From Paraphysomonas bandaiensis (Eukaryota > Chrysophyceae): 64,000 nt of DNA. The notes beneath the pieces were generated by a model. The model made no database searches. It saw only the letters and a list, made by a program, of their open reading frames with translations, and was not told the DNA's origin. The stretch is taken from assembly GCA_965644295.1 (NCBI GenBank), contig CBFFRP010000199.1, positions 310,001 through 374,000 of the forward strand. Reading direction: 5' to 3'. This document shows, piece by piece, positions 37,979 to 49,396 of this stretch. The stretch's first letter is position 1, and each line of letters starts with the position of its first letter. A program made the position numbers and the translations under genes.

Positions 37979-38045
37979 CGTGTTCATTACTTACACTCTA
38001 ATAATCACAACATTGTTTTACTATTATAAAGATCAATTCTTTATT
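37979..38045 (+). repeat. Copia LTR fragment (last 67 bp)
   Basis: Identical by reading to the last 67 bases of the LTRs at 11830 and 17302, ending at the exact LTR terminus AATTCTTTATT. The rest of the LTR is missing. It abuts repeat copy B. Confidence 0.88.
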
Positions 38046-38341
38046 CCCGGTACCACCACAAAGCCCTGTGGAGTCTCATCCCAAGGGGAAACCCCCTGAT
38101 AACACGCGCCAGTGAGTCTTAGGTCACACGGTCATGGCGAAACTCGCAATCAACATAAAGAACGGAAGTGGTCGCACCTTGGTGCTTGCGGCGACGCACA
38201 AGCAGCTTCTGTAGCGTTAACTAGTAAGAGAAGAGAGTTTGTGCTGATTAGTTATGGATAGAGGTCTAAATAGTCTATCTAGCATTCGACTAGCCACTGG
38301 TGCAGAATTTTAACGCCTACTGATAAATAATAAGACTTTCA
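38046..38341 (+). repeat. Dispersed retroposon-like repeat, copy B
   Basis: It begins directly after the LTR fragment. It includes the segment upstream of the core that is shared with copies C and D (CATCCCAAGGGGAAACCCCC; cf. CATCCCAAAGGGAGACCCCC in C), a GCGCCAGTGAGTC box, the double-hairpin core and the common end AAGACTTTCA at 38341. A 26-codon open frame beginning MAKLAINIKNGSGRT runs from 38133 to the TAG in the core. Copy D encodes the same peptide with synonymous differences. Confidence 0.7.
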
Positions 38342-39670
38342 ATATATATACATTACCCTCCCCCTCTTCATCGAATTTTATTAAACCTAGTCAAATTGGT
38401 TGAACTGCCTAGTCACACTATTTTTGGTGAAATAACCTAGTGAAAGTAATAAATGATTCAACCTTGACCTAGTAGCATATAGACAGGACTCTACCACTCA
38501 AGTAGCGTATAGACAGGACTCCACTCTTATTCGTTTTCGGAACAGAATAATCATATATTTCTTCATGTTCCCTTCGAACCAAACGTCATGAAATCTTGCC
38601 GTCTGGGGGGTTATTATTGCCACTTATATTTATATCAATTACACTGCACAGATATGACAACAACATGCAGCGACCTCACATACAAAACAACATACACAAA
38701 TGATTGTTTACAAAACCAAAACACATCTTGAAAGCATTTGCAGTTCGTTTGATATATCGTAGCTGAAATATTACTGGCTCGGAGAGAATATGTAAACACA
38801 CATCCCAATATCAATAAGAAGTATAAATTATTATAAGCTACTTGAAGGAGTGTAGCTTGTATCATATTATAGTTATAGCTTATAACCCAGTGATCAGTAG
38901 TTATACAGCATAAAATGCTATAAATATAAGTAAGCCAGTCAAATATCTACCAATAGTGATAATTGCAGTTATCACTTCTAAAACAACGTATTAAATTGGC
39001 AGTCTAATTAATAGTTCACAAGCCTATGAGATGACAATATTAATTTATGCTTATAGTTAGTGCAATATTGACTGATTGATATTATAGGAGATATAGTAAA
39101 TTTATGATGTTGTAGCACTGTGAGTTAGGAACCACGTCATTCACCAACATCAACATTCTGTTCTACAAATCGTATCTTTAACAGCTACAATATTTTCAGT
39201 TTCTTTGTATACTTGTAATAGCTACACCTATCGTGTAGTCATGTATGTTCTGTATTTCATTGCTACATAGAATACAGGATAACTACTAGCGATTGGCTTT
39301 ATCAAACTTCAAGTACGCACGTAGGAGTTGGTTGTAGTTCAATAGACGAAGAAAGACTGCAGAATTTCTGGTGCATTAGTGGGTAGAGAATGCTATCAGC
39401 TATCATACCATTTAGTATCTGAAATCGTATTATGTTCATCAGGGTACATATCGTATATAACCATATATTAGCTATGCGTAGTAGTAGGCAGATGTGTGTT
39501 GTCGATTTTCAGTAATGTGCAGTAATATTGTTAATATTAACCACAAAACAAGATATGCCTAACGATGGATGTATACACGAATAAAACTACAATCAATAAG
39601 TAATGCGCACCATATAAGGAACTTACAAATAAAAAACACTAACAACATATACAACAAGTCGACATCGAGG
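38342..39670. other. Intergenic region
   Basis: About 1.3 kb of AT-rich DNA. A 30-bp direct duplication (AGTAGCRTATAGACAGGACTC) lies at 38471-38524. The stretch 38385-38460 is similar, in inverse orientation, to 53216-53300 (shared TTATTACTTT and ACTAGGT/ACTAATT blocks), suggesting a small non-autonomous repeat. No gene recognised. Confidence 0.4.
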
Positions 39671-41277
39671 TCACCCCTTCCAAACCCCTTTCCTCCACTC
39701 ACCCTCAAAGCAGGCACCAGTTTTGGAGTTGGTTAGAGTTCCAATACCATGTTTTTTGCCGTTCGCCCACTGGCCCTCATATACAGATCCGCTAGAGTAG
39801 GTATAAACGCCATATCCGCTCTTCTTATCCAGTTCCCACTCTCCGTCATACGTATTACCGTTGGTGTGTCGATAGAAGCCATTGCCATGCATATACCCAT
39901 CTTTCCAGTCTCCAGTGTACACATCGCCGTTAGAAAAAGTCATTTTCCCGGCTCCGTCCTTAATACAATCAATAAAGTCTCCCTCGTACACTGATCCGTC
40001 CGGGTACCTATACGTGCCCCGACCGGTGATGGTGTTGTTTGCCCATTCTCCGTCATACTGCCCGCCATCCGCATAGCGGCATCGACCAATTCCCGCTCTC
40101 TTACCCTCTCGCCATTCCCCATCATATTCGCTCCCATCAACACACAACATTCGACCCTGCCCATGCATTTCTCCTTGTGCCCATTCACCAGTGTAAATAT
40201 CACCGTTGGCCCATACCATCTTGCCCCTCCCCTGCTTTCGGCTCTCGTAGTACTGTACGCCAGACATGATTTATCCAAATTAGCAAAAACACCGTGACAA
40301 TATTATATAGCGCTCACCTCGCCGTCATAAATATCACCTGATTCTTCAACACAACGTCCCCTTCCGTGCTTTTGCATTAGGTGATTCCTTGTTCCCCGAT
40401 ATCCGGGTCTCACCCTTGAGAGTAGAGGAAGTAACTCATCCTGTACCAACTCTGCAATTAAAGGCTCATCCGTAGACCTCGTCAAATATCCACGCTGAGG
40501 GTCAAATCTTGAAAAGTGCGTCAGTTCTAATGGAAGCATCTCTATGAGGTCAAGGTCATCAACAGATTCCTTGCTACCGTACAAAAAGTGTGGCCGCCTT
40601 CCATCCAAGATTGCAACCTTCATATTGCGAGCCACGTCGTCTCTCATCAACGTGTTTTTTAGAGGCACACAAGAAGCATAAAACATTTCTAATCTGCACC
40701 ATGCTCTATTGAGATAACCAACTGAGCCATCCCTAAAACAGGCAGCCTTGTAGTCTACAATTGGACCAAAAGATGAAGGCTCGTATATCCAGCTGTCATC
40801 AGAATCAACTAACGGCGTAAACAGGCAGTCACTGCATTTCATAATTTCGTATAATTGGTAATATTGCTCTGCAGGGTTTCCATTTTGATTTATGCAACCA
40901 AAGTCTAGCCATATGAAAACGTCGCGAAAGTTCGGGCAATTAATTTTCTTGAGTTTTTCGATACCCTCTACACAAAGACGATACTTTTCGTGGTTGGAAT
41001 TATCAGGGTGAGGTAAGTCAGAGTATCCCTCCGCCCCAGGCCAACCCCGCAACCACGAATGGCTGATGAACACGATGAAACAATTGAGTGCATCCTCTAT
41101 AGGCAGCTCGAATGTGAGGTGTGAGTCTGTGGGGTAGCGGGGGAACTCTCCACTCGCTTTAAACCTCTTAAATGGTATCAGACGAATCTTTTTCAGACTT
41201 GAATGCTTCTGGCTCCGTGTGTTTGGAACTAGGGACGAAAATGAGCTGACAGCTTGAGAGCTTGCTGCACTCCCCAT
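39671..41277 (-). CDS. FISH-type (TIR-like) domain + MORN-repeat protein
   Basis: Two exons, 41277-40318 and 40252-39671, joined GT-AG in phase, giving 513 residues. The N-terminal half carries a FISHSW motif at residues 70-75, WLDFGCINQ at about 123-131 and RAWCRLEM near 195. This combination is seen in TIR/SEFIR-like domains of algae and other protists. The C-terminal half is an array of eight or more MORN repeats (YDGEW, YTGEW, YEGDF and similar), the first of which is split by the intron. MORN arrays bind lipids or act as structural rods; the N-terminal domain suggests nucleotide or signalling activity. The MGSAASS start could be myristoylated. Function unknown. Confidence 0.85.
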
Positions 41278-41934
41278 ATATATATGTATGTATGTATATG
41301 GTGTGTGAGTGTTATATCATCAGGTATTAGAGACTCTGTCAGCTACATCGTGTGAAGACAATGAACACCCAGCTAACATCTGTTCGCATAGAATGGTTGC
41401 GAGATACCACATACAAGATGTTAACAGTGCTGGAGTAGTAGGCGAGATTTCCTCTTCCCGTGTAGTTGATATGATCCTTCCAGTGCTGTTACTTCCAGAT
41501 GATTGTGAAAATCATTGATTTCTAGAAGTAGAAAATATGATGATTTCTAAAGACCATTTGTATAATATTGCTGTATTTTCGTATATCGCTGTAGCATACG
41601 AGCATGGATATGCAAGATATTATAAGACAAAAATCCTTGATTTCTACTATATAAAGTCCAAAATATGGTGACTTACTTAGAAACCACACGAAATATCGCA
41701 CTTTTTCATCTGTCAGGTCCATATACAGTACAGTATCAACGAATGACGGAGAGGAAAGCATCTGCCACATCATCATACTACCAACCACTTTCCCACACTA
41801 GTTCGACACCTGCCCCTTCTCAGTCATCATCAGATATGACTGACATGGTAGATATATAGAAGTTGTTACATTTGTACAAGTAACTAGTTTCAAACCGAGT
41901 CATTGATTTGTGATTCTAGTTACGTTGATTAGGT
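41278..41934. other. Intergenic region between divergent genes, with possible first exon
   Basis: Promoter region for the MORN protein and the DUF1769 gene. 41743-41847 is an open Ser-rich stretch with ATG and a GTAGAT donor that could be a first exon, but it does not join in frame to the exon at 41935, so it is not included in the CDS. Confidence 0.35.
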
Positions 41935-42859
41935 ATGCATAAGTGTGCTGCGTGGGGTATTCCTGTACTGCGTATGTTAGATGATCAAGGACGAGTTATT
42001 AAAATCAATGCTACTAAGCCGATACCCATTGAAACAAAATATTTTAAAGGAGTTATTTTGCCAATGATTCGCTGTGAAGGGAAATATGACAAATATAATA
42101 CTTATAAGGGTCATTTCGAAGGCACAGACAGGAAATTTGAGATACAGTTTCAGGTGAGTTGGAGTGGAATGAAATGGAGTAGTGTGGTGTAATGTGCATG
42201 CTGTGACGTTGAGCTCATATCTGTTGCAGGGAAAAATAAAATACGTTCCGAAGGGGGTTTTGATGCTTGGGGGGGAGTTAACAGAGAAAATGCAAATGGG
42301 ATACTGGACCCGCACCCTGATTTCTATTCTAATTGGATTTAGTATGGCAATCAAACCTGATCTGAAAATAGGATTCGGCGAAGATGTACAACCAAATATG
42401 CAGTATGAGCGGCCTCATCTGGTGTTCCCTTTGCTCCGAATACTAGACAGGGTAGTTGTAACTAAACCAGGCGAAACTCCTCCAATGCTGGGGCAGGAAC
42501 TTCCCGAATCTGACGAAGACAGAAACAACAGACAAAGCGGCAAAACCGACATCCAATTCGATACAGAGTGTATCTATAGCTTTGCCTTTCATTCCTCTTT
42601 TGTGGATTTTGCCAATTGGTCTCTTTGTGGGTTTCCTGGGTATGGAGCGATTGATATTAGGACATTTTTTGGCAAGCAATCACCCCAAATCGTTGTCTAT
42701 GAATTTATCAATGATGATAACCTAAATTCCACAGGGGCCAATAGTAAAGCACATTACATGAATCAAAAACGATATCTTGCGTCTATGCAGCTGTCCTATT
42801 TTCCAGAGGATGCTCATGACAAATCAGAACCGGCAGTCTTACCTGATACTATTGCATAA
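41935..42859 (+). CDS. DUF1769 (Duc1-like) protein
   Basis: Two exons, 41935-42153 and 42230-42859, give 282 residues. Diagnostic segments include ETKYFKGVILPM, YKGHFEGTDRKFEIQFQGKI, VLMLGGEL, the aromatic IYSFAFHSSFVDFANWSLCG segment and the C-terminal region DIRTFFGKQSPQIVVYEF. The family binds phosphoinositides at the plasma membrane in yeast (Duc1). The first residues, MHKCAAWGIPVLRML, resemble the family N-terminus, but an upstream exon is possible because an AG splice acceptor lies four bases before the ATG. Confidence 0.75.
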
Positions 42860-43837
42860 GCACATATATTATAGCGGAAAGGTTGAGGTGTTTTGGATAT
42901 ATATAGGTAGCTAAATATATTGGGGCTCATTTATTTGAAACATTGCCCGATTACGTCATCATATTTTCAATCTTAGTGCTCTACCGACTTGGTTTGCTTC
43001 CGTATTTACAGAATATGAAATACTTTGGAGTAATTGCTTGGCATTCTACTTTGATGTCTTGATTTATACATTTCTACGAGAGAATAATTTACGCATGTCA
43101 GCATAGCATGAAGTTCTGTTGCATTTAATAGAGCTGCGACATGGATAGAAACATTCTTAGAAGCCTGTATTTCTGAGAACCTTTCATTCATATCCGTAAA
43201 TAAAACAGAGAGGGTTTAGAATCACCTTTTTACTCCTCTGTTGCCTCCTGCTCCTAGCTAAATAGACTTATTATCTGGAGTTGACAGCTATGTGACATAC
43301 CTCATGAAGGTATTAAAACTAAGCGCTTGTATTCCGAATTAGAATTAGTACTATAGATTATAGATCGCTCTATAGATTCCAGATACCAAGAGAATATGCC
43401 ATCAACTGATAATTTTGCATTGTCATGGGATGGGAGCACTGGTCACTCATTTAGAGTAGCGATGCGGTAGTAAGCAGTTGTCGTAAAACGTAAGAGATAC
43501 TTACATACATGCATGCGTTTGCTGCAAATTATCGACAAATCTTGAGCATTTATTTAACCGACATAGTACAGTAAATGACAGGAATAAAGTGTATTCCAAT
43601 ACTATTTAATATTGAATGCCTGTTATAAAGTGGTAAATTAACATTGGCCTTCACATTACCATTCGTATCTTATGAATTTTAATATAGAGTTGAGAGTAAG
43701 TGGTCATAAGCTATATACTGCAAACGAAATATATGCTCTGAATGTTTATCTTCATTCGAGGCAACGAAAAATGCATTTAAACATATATGCCTAACAGGAA
43801 GTTATTCGTCTAATCAATATATCCTTCATTTGTTACA
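42860..43837. other. Intergenic region between convergent genes
   Basis: About 1 kb of AT-rich DNA with no recognised coding or repeat feature. Confidence 0.45.
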
Positions 43838-44922
43838 CTATTTATTCCTGGCTCTCTTTGTAGATGACCCGGGTTGGCCTAAGTTTCTGCCCCCCACAAG
43901 CTTCGCTTGCATGGAAGCGGCCATATCGTCGGGCTGCACCTCGCACTGTACACCCACGTAGTTAACGATAACATTATTCGCATCCCGCAGGGCTGCAACA
44001 TATACTTGGTTCCAGAACGCGGTCCCATCAGACTTGTAATTTATTATCGTTACAGAAGTGTCGATTCCTCGTGCTATTCCATCAGCAAGTACAGCCACTT
44101 GAGACTGGTCCGTCAAGGCTCCCTGAAGAAAGCGACAGTTCCTATTGAGTACTTGATCAATAGAGTATCCAGTAAGGTCCAGAAATCCCTGCGACGCGAA
44201 TACGATCGGGTTATCTGGTAGGTGTGGGTCAGTGATACAGAAAGCGCGCTGGGCAGAACGAATTGCACTAATCAGTCCAAAGTCCTCACGAGTTAGCAGA
44301 GACGTGGCTTTCTTTGAGACGGAGGCCACAACATCAGGGAGAGGATTGCAACACTCAGATAACACTTTACTGGCAACTTCCGGTGACAAGTGTTCTCGAA
44401 TAATCTCCTTGAGCTGTTCGTTTTTGGCAATCAACGCCCCAACCTGTTTTTGGGTATTCTACAGACCAATATTACGTACAAACAAAATATACGAACTATA
44501 AAATACCTCAAAAAGAAGTTTCTTTCGAATGCGAGTTTCACGAGCAAGGATTCGGTTTCTCTCGCTAATTTCAACTTCGTGAATAACATACCACGTTATA
44601 AAAACCACTTACCGTTTTAACTCAATGGTGTTTGTTTCGGATGATTGGGTGAGTTCAACTGCGGAAGTCAAATACTTTAGTAAGCGTTGTACATATATCT
44701 CGACAAACCTGCACTGGAATCGTCGGTATTTTCCACTGGGGATTCTCCATAAAACGAGCTTTCCACAGGAAAACCGATATGCTGGGGCTGTTTGGGAGGA
44801 TACACAGGTTGTACAGGGAAATGAAGTGGCTGTGGAGGGTACGAAATAGGAGCCGTTAATTGGGGAGGATACGATGATGAAATATCCGGTGATGGCTGTG
44901 GGGTGTTTTGATTGGGGTTCAT
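43838..44922 (-). CDS. Aureochrome: bZIP-LOV blue-light receptor transcription factor
   Basis: Four exons, 44922-44709, 44658-44613, 44564-44507 and 44458-43838, total 939 bases (312 residues), all in phase. Residues 1-70 are Pro/Gln-rich. The bZIP basic region spans residues about 86-103: RRERNRILARETRIRKK, which satisfies the N-x7-R rule. A leucine-zipper helix follows across the exon 3-4 junction. The LOV domain (about 160-275) starts at EDFGLISAIRSAQRAFCITD. It holds NRNCRFLQG, with Cys214 as the flavin-adduct cysteine, and FWNQVYVAALRD. Aureochromes are nuclear transcription factors that dimerise on DNA after blue-light adduct formation; they are restricted to photosynthetic stramenopiles. 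The canonical GRNCRFLQ has Asn instead of the first Gly here. Confidence 0.95.
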
Positions 44923-45594
44923 TATCAGTTTCGAGTATTATAAAATCTACGACCAAAAAACCAAAATGATCCGCAGTCAACAGGCATCAAGTTTCTCTGA
45001 GATACTCTACAGCGTGGTGTTAAGAATACTGCAATATCGCAGTACGTATAAACACCGCTATAGGGATGTAAAATATGAGAGTTGTGTGTAAACACAATCA
45101 ACGCGAGGTTCCATACCATCAGACCACTTCATATCTTCGCTCCCTGAACCGACCAATCACTGCAGCTGAAGTACACTGTATATCTGTATATACAGCAAAA
45201 GCAGCATACATCTGACTTCTGGAACACTGCTGCGCACACTGTGGAATTCTGTCTGTGGAAATATGCCGATCCAGCAAAAAAATCGACCTTTTTTGGTTAT
45301 TTATGAAATATATTTGTTATCAAAAAACAACATGCATCAAAAAAGCCTAATTTTTTATGCTGGAGCGACATATTCCGCTGGATCGACTTTTCCATAGACG
45401 GAATTTCTACTCTGCGTATATCGTATATACGTATTCCTATTCCGTATTCTGAATGTGTGAAAGTCATGATGAAGGTTCAAGCACTCTGCTCTGCTCTGCT
45501 CGCTCTGTATGTATACATGAGTATGAAGACGCCAGAGGGCTCATTACGCTTAGCACTTATGGACTAACCCGCACAGAATTCCATTTCTACACAA
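44923..45594. promoter_or_regulatory. Divergent promoter region of aureochrome and SNAPC3
   Basis: 670 bases between two start codons. It includes an imperfect inverted repeat at 45258-45384, described separately. No individual promoter element can be assigned. Confidence 0.35.
45258..45384. repeat. Imperfect inverted repeat
   Basis: The left arm GGAAATATGCCGATCCAGC and the right arm GCTGGAGCGACATATTCCG are imperfect inverse complements about 80 bases apart, with poly-A/T loops inside. It could be a small MITE or a regulatory palindrome. Confidence 0.45.
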
Positions 45595-47082
45595 ATGTGG
45601 AAGAATGATAGTCTGCTGGAAGTATATTCTAAATTTCGCCTGCCTTGTGCACGAGTTGTAAACGATGATGATCTGAGGGTAGACAGTCTGGTGCATGTAC
45701 CTCAATCCGACAGAGTATCTCAACAAGTTGACTCTGTAGCAGATGAGTGGAAGAAGGTGCATACCAGTGTGATGTATTTGAAAGTAATATTTGTTGTAGC
45801 TGGACGATGAGTACCTCACATCTCAAACCTCCAAACTGCGTAGAGTTGGCCGAGCCGCTGGTTCCATATATCTTGCGATTCCCCCGGGAACTGATATATG
45901 GAATCCTCTTGAGGAATGTTCACAGCGATCGCATCCTAAAATCCCGACTGACAAAAAGGTAGCTGTATCGGTGTGACAAGTATATGCTACTGACTCATCG
46001 AATTAGAATGAATATATGGAAAAACTGTCGCAAGTGCTTTCCAAGATTCCACGGTGTTGTGATGAAGTCTCGAACCCTCCCCACCTTGCCACTGCCAGAC
46101 TTAAGGCCTCTCTGGACAGTACAACAAATGTACACTGTGTAACGAAAACTTTATCTGGTTTCTCCTCTATTTCTAATGCGAAGGCATCTCAGGTCTTTTA
46201 TCAGCAGACAGATCAGGTAAATTAATCGAAGCATGAATAGTATAGAGTACTGATTTTATGCAGGTTGCAAAAAGTGTATTACCTAAACTTGTAGTCACTG
46301 CGAGTCTCCATAACCCCCACGAGATGCGGCCGGAGGGACGGAAGCAATATGAAGTAGAACTATTGGATAGCAATACTCTGGCGGACCTCCGTAATATACT
46401 GTATTGCATACACGACGAAATGGCTAGTTCTTCTCTTCAAGAACAGCAACCGAGTTTTCCAGCAGGGTGTTTTTTCATAGAGGGTCGGTGCTATGTGGAT
46501 GATCAGGGCGTTGGAGAAATTCGGAGTGATACCAGAGAGAATGTGATGAATTGGTTGCGTTCTTCTTGTGGGACGGAAGCATTGAGGGAGACACCGACCC
46601 GAAGAAAGAGGGCGCGAGATGAGAAGGCTGATCCAGAGAGTTGGGCGCAAGTGCGGTATGCAATAAGCGTCAGCCAATTAGACGCTGGAACTGTTAATAT
46701 TCTCCCCATGTCTTCTGTTACGCTAGGATCTCTTCACTTCCGGCTCGGTGTGCGGTATCTGTTCACTCATGCAAGATACTCCTGCGAACACTATCTTTAC
46801 TTTTCAGACTGCCGACTTTTCCATTCAGGTACAGACAAGGAGTCTGGTGTGATGCTGACAGAGACATTCCCACGGGTAAATTTTATGGCTAAGTTCGCGA
46901 GGAAGAAGTGTGAAGTATGTATGCTCTGGAGCGCTCGATATTTAGTATATGGAGACCGACTTGCAGATACAAATCCAATGATGTTTTGTCAACATTGTTA
47001 CCACATGCTACACTACTCTGCGAGTGGTGTTTTAATTTATGATGATTTTGATGTGTTTCCATATCTACATGATATGCGATAA
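45595..47082 (+). CDS. SNAPC3: snRNA-activating protein complex subunit 3 (SNAP50) homologue
   Basis: Four exons, 45595-45756, 45800-45958, 46007-46216 and 46264-47082, give 449 residues, in phase. The C-terminal half matches the SNAPc3 domain: GCFFIEGRCYVDD; the positional block RLGVRYLFTHARYSCEHYLY, then FSDCRLFH; ARKKCEVC; and MMFCQHCYHMLHYSASG, which supply the zinc-ligand His and Cys residues. The N-terminal 170 residues are poorly conserved. SNAPc recognises the proximal sequence element of RNA polymerase II and III snRNA promoters in the nucleus. Zinc-finger residues appear intact. Confidence 0.88.
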
Positions 47083-47457
47083 TGTTTGTAATAAGTGTCG
47101 ATATAGAATCCCATTTGTCATTTTTGAATTAAAATAGACACTGTGAGCATTAAAAGAATTTTTGTAATACTGAGTCATGATGAATAAAGTAAATATATGA
47201 ATAACAGTAACAAGGTCACAAATTTCCTTAGTATCTAGTACTGCTTATTATACTATTGCATGACTAGAATCCATGTAGTATCTACACTTCCTAGGACGCT
47301 ATGGTACGGCATTCACACAGTATAGGTCTGAGAAACACATGTCATTAATCTCACTTTTTAATTGGTAATTATTAATATGAAATTTTCATCTCTGGACCAT
47401 TTTTACAACCCCGCCAAGTGGAGTACCATCTGCGTTACTTTTCTCGTTGTACCACAT
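47083..47457. other. Intergenic region between convergent genes
   Basis: AT-rich spacer, no recognised feature. Confidence 0.4.
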
Positions 47458-47998
47458 CTAAAACCTCTGGGTCGGTTCATCCGGGGAAAGTCTCTCAGCA
47501 AAGGCAAACATTGCCCCAATCTTAAGGGGTTCAGTTAAAATGCTTCCAATAAAAACAGCAGACATCTTATGCAGAAAAGGTGGTGCATTCGAAGTTAGCT
47601 CATCTGCTGGAAATCCAGGTTCAGGAGGCATATACTACAACAAAGATTACGGATATGACAAGACAGATTATTTTCAAAAACTTACGCTTCCGTATACACT
47701 AGGTAACATCTACATGGACAAGAAAATGAAAAATAAAAGTGAAGAAATATAAATTACATACTTCTTTCAAAGCGAGGGCGTAGTCAAACCCCATTCCACC
47801 ACAAACGGCATCGATTGAGAACCACAGCGCCAAGACCGTAGCAATATCTGCCGTTTCATGGATAGCGATTGCAGTATTCTCGTATTTTACCCACCACTCC
47901 GAGAGTGAAGTCGGTTTCTCTGCCACATAGTGCATTGTACCTGCAAACGGCCGCGTGGCAACACCTAATCGCCCACAACGTATCCGTTTGGCCGCCAT
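47458..47998 (-). CDS. Small hypothetical protein, possibly organelle-targeted
   Basis: Two exons, 47998-47762 and 47634-47458, join GT-AG in phase 0 to give 137 residues. The start MAAKRIRCGRLGVATRPFAG is basic and lacks acidic residues, like a mitochondrial presequence. A moderately hydrophobic helix follows (ETADIATVLALWFSID). The second exon reads PPEPGFPADELTSNAPPFLH, then VFIGSILTEPLKIGAMFAFA. I do not recognise the family; the length and composition would fit a small mitochondrial membrane-complex subunit, but that is inference. Confidence 0.62.
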
Positions 47999-48414
47999 GG
48001 CGTAGTTAGAACACAATTTTGACGGTCTCAGCATTATTTTTATTGCAAAATTAGCTTTAAATTGATACGTTGTCAGGAAGCGGCCTCACTAAATATACTG
48101 CGAGGAGCACACCATATATAGCTGCCTGCGTGTATGAATGTGCGTGTATTGTGTATTATGCTGGCAGGTTGGTATTTTATGCACCAGCATGCACAGTGGT
48201 CTGTGGTACAGTATACATCAGTATACGGCGTACGGTTTACTGAAATATACACATCCAGAATACGTGTAGGGGAGAATACAGCAGTGTATGCGTATGGTAT
48301 GGTGTGAACGATTGCATTGGTATCGCAGAGAAAAGTGTCACTTCTATATATGCTGTAGATGGCCACTGTGCTGCTCCAAGTACGAACTGCAATAGTTCTG
48401 CCACCTTCTTCATA
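47999..48414. other. Intergenic spacer
   Basis: Promoter side of the small gene and downstream flank of the Mpv17-like gene. TATACA-type low-complexity sequence; nothing else seen. Confidence 0.35.
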
Positions 48415-48960
48415 TTAGGCGGTGAAGGGTTGAGCGCATAGTGTTGGAGTATGGCATCTCGGGATCCTGTGGATACGAGAGGTGTTCTCGTCTGGAAGAG
48501 TTACGGCTATGCGTATAATGTGTACATCATAGCTTGAAGATGATGCAATATCTGTAAAATCCTCTACGATGCCTTCTATTAGATCGAATATAACTGGTAT
48601 GTAAATGGAAGTCCGAGAGAAACTGTCATCCGGCCGTGAAACGGGTGAACATGATGTCCTTTAGCTGCTCACTACCATCCACCATCGCAGGAACAACGAA
48701 AAACCCTAAACATACTGACATCGCAAGAAATGTCTTCTCTATAGCTACTTTCATTGCAATGTAAGCCAATGACCCTTCGATCAGGTAGCTCATGTGACGT
48801 GCCATAAAACGGTGCAAGAAAGGAAACCACGCCATTGTCAATGGTACTATGTAGAAAAAACCAGTACCAGCGACACCAAGAGTTCTAATAATATCTTTTC
48901 CAAGTTCACCACATCAAGAACTTATTGCATTATGATTTTTAACACCCCCATTGAGTACGT
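48415..48960 (-). pseudogene. Mpv17/PMP22-like membrane protein, probably damaged
   Basis: The minus frame from about 48953 to 48676 and a joined exon 48593-48415 (GT-AG, phase 1) encode a protein resembling Mpv17: VLNGGV near the start, GELGKDIIRTLGVAGTGFFY, then VPLTMAWFPFLHRF and a KVAIEKTFLAMSVCLGFFV segment. The same frame has an in-frame TGA at 48916-48914, before the GEL segment. No convincing first exon is visible upstream. Either a missed short intron removes the stop, or this is a pseudogene. The exon at 48593-48415 adds an open 58-residue tail not typical of Mpv17. Confidence 0.42.
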
Positions 48961-49388
48961 CTATTGAGGGACTCGACAATGAATGAGAACACTTGAATCA
49001 AGACGTACTAGTTTGAGCAACCACATGATGACGCTAACAGACATGCATCGACTGTTGCGATTCCCCGTTAGTATCCACGGTGTAAAGGGTGTTGCTATTT
49101 ATGTCAATTGGTTATCTCTTCGTCACTGATTTTTGATACCCCGAGGGCACGGCGTGCCTTGCAACTTGCCACAGAATAGGTAGTGGCGACAACCTTTATG
49201 TGTTCCAATTTCCTTCATTGAATATAATAGTAGTAGATAGTAGTGATGAGTTGTATTTTAGTTGCGGAGTTCGTCTGCAAAGTTTCCATTAAAGTAGCCC
49301 TTCTTTCGACATAGAACTTTATACATTGCAATTTGAATTGTTAATATTGACTTGTGTTTGAATATACGGATATGCACATCAGATATGT
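48961..49388. other. Intergenic region
   Basis: No recognised gene; AT-rich spacer. Confidence 0.35.
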
Positions 49389-49396
49389 AACTAACC

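Noticed and set aside
41743-41847. Ser-rich first exon of the DUF1769 gene
   Set aside because: The only available donor and acceptor leave the frame two bases out relative to the exon at 41935, so the join is not supported.
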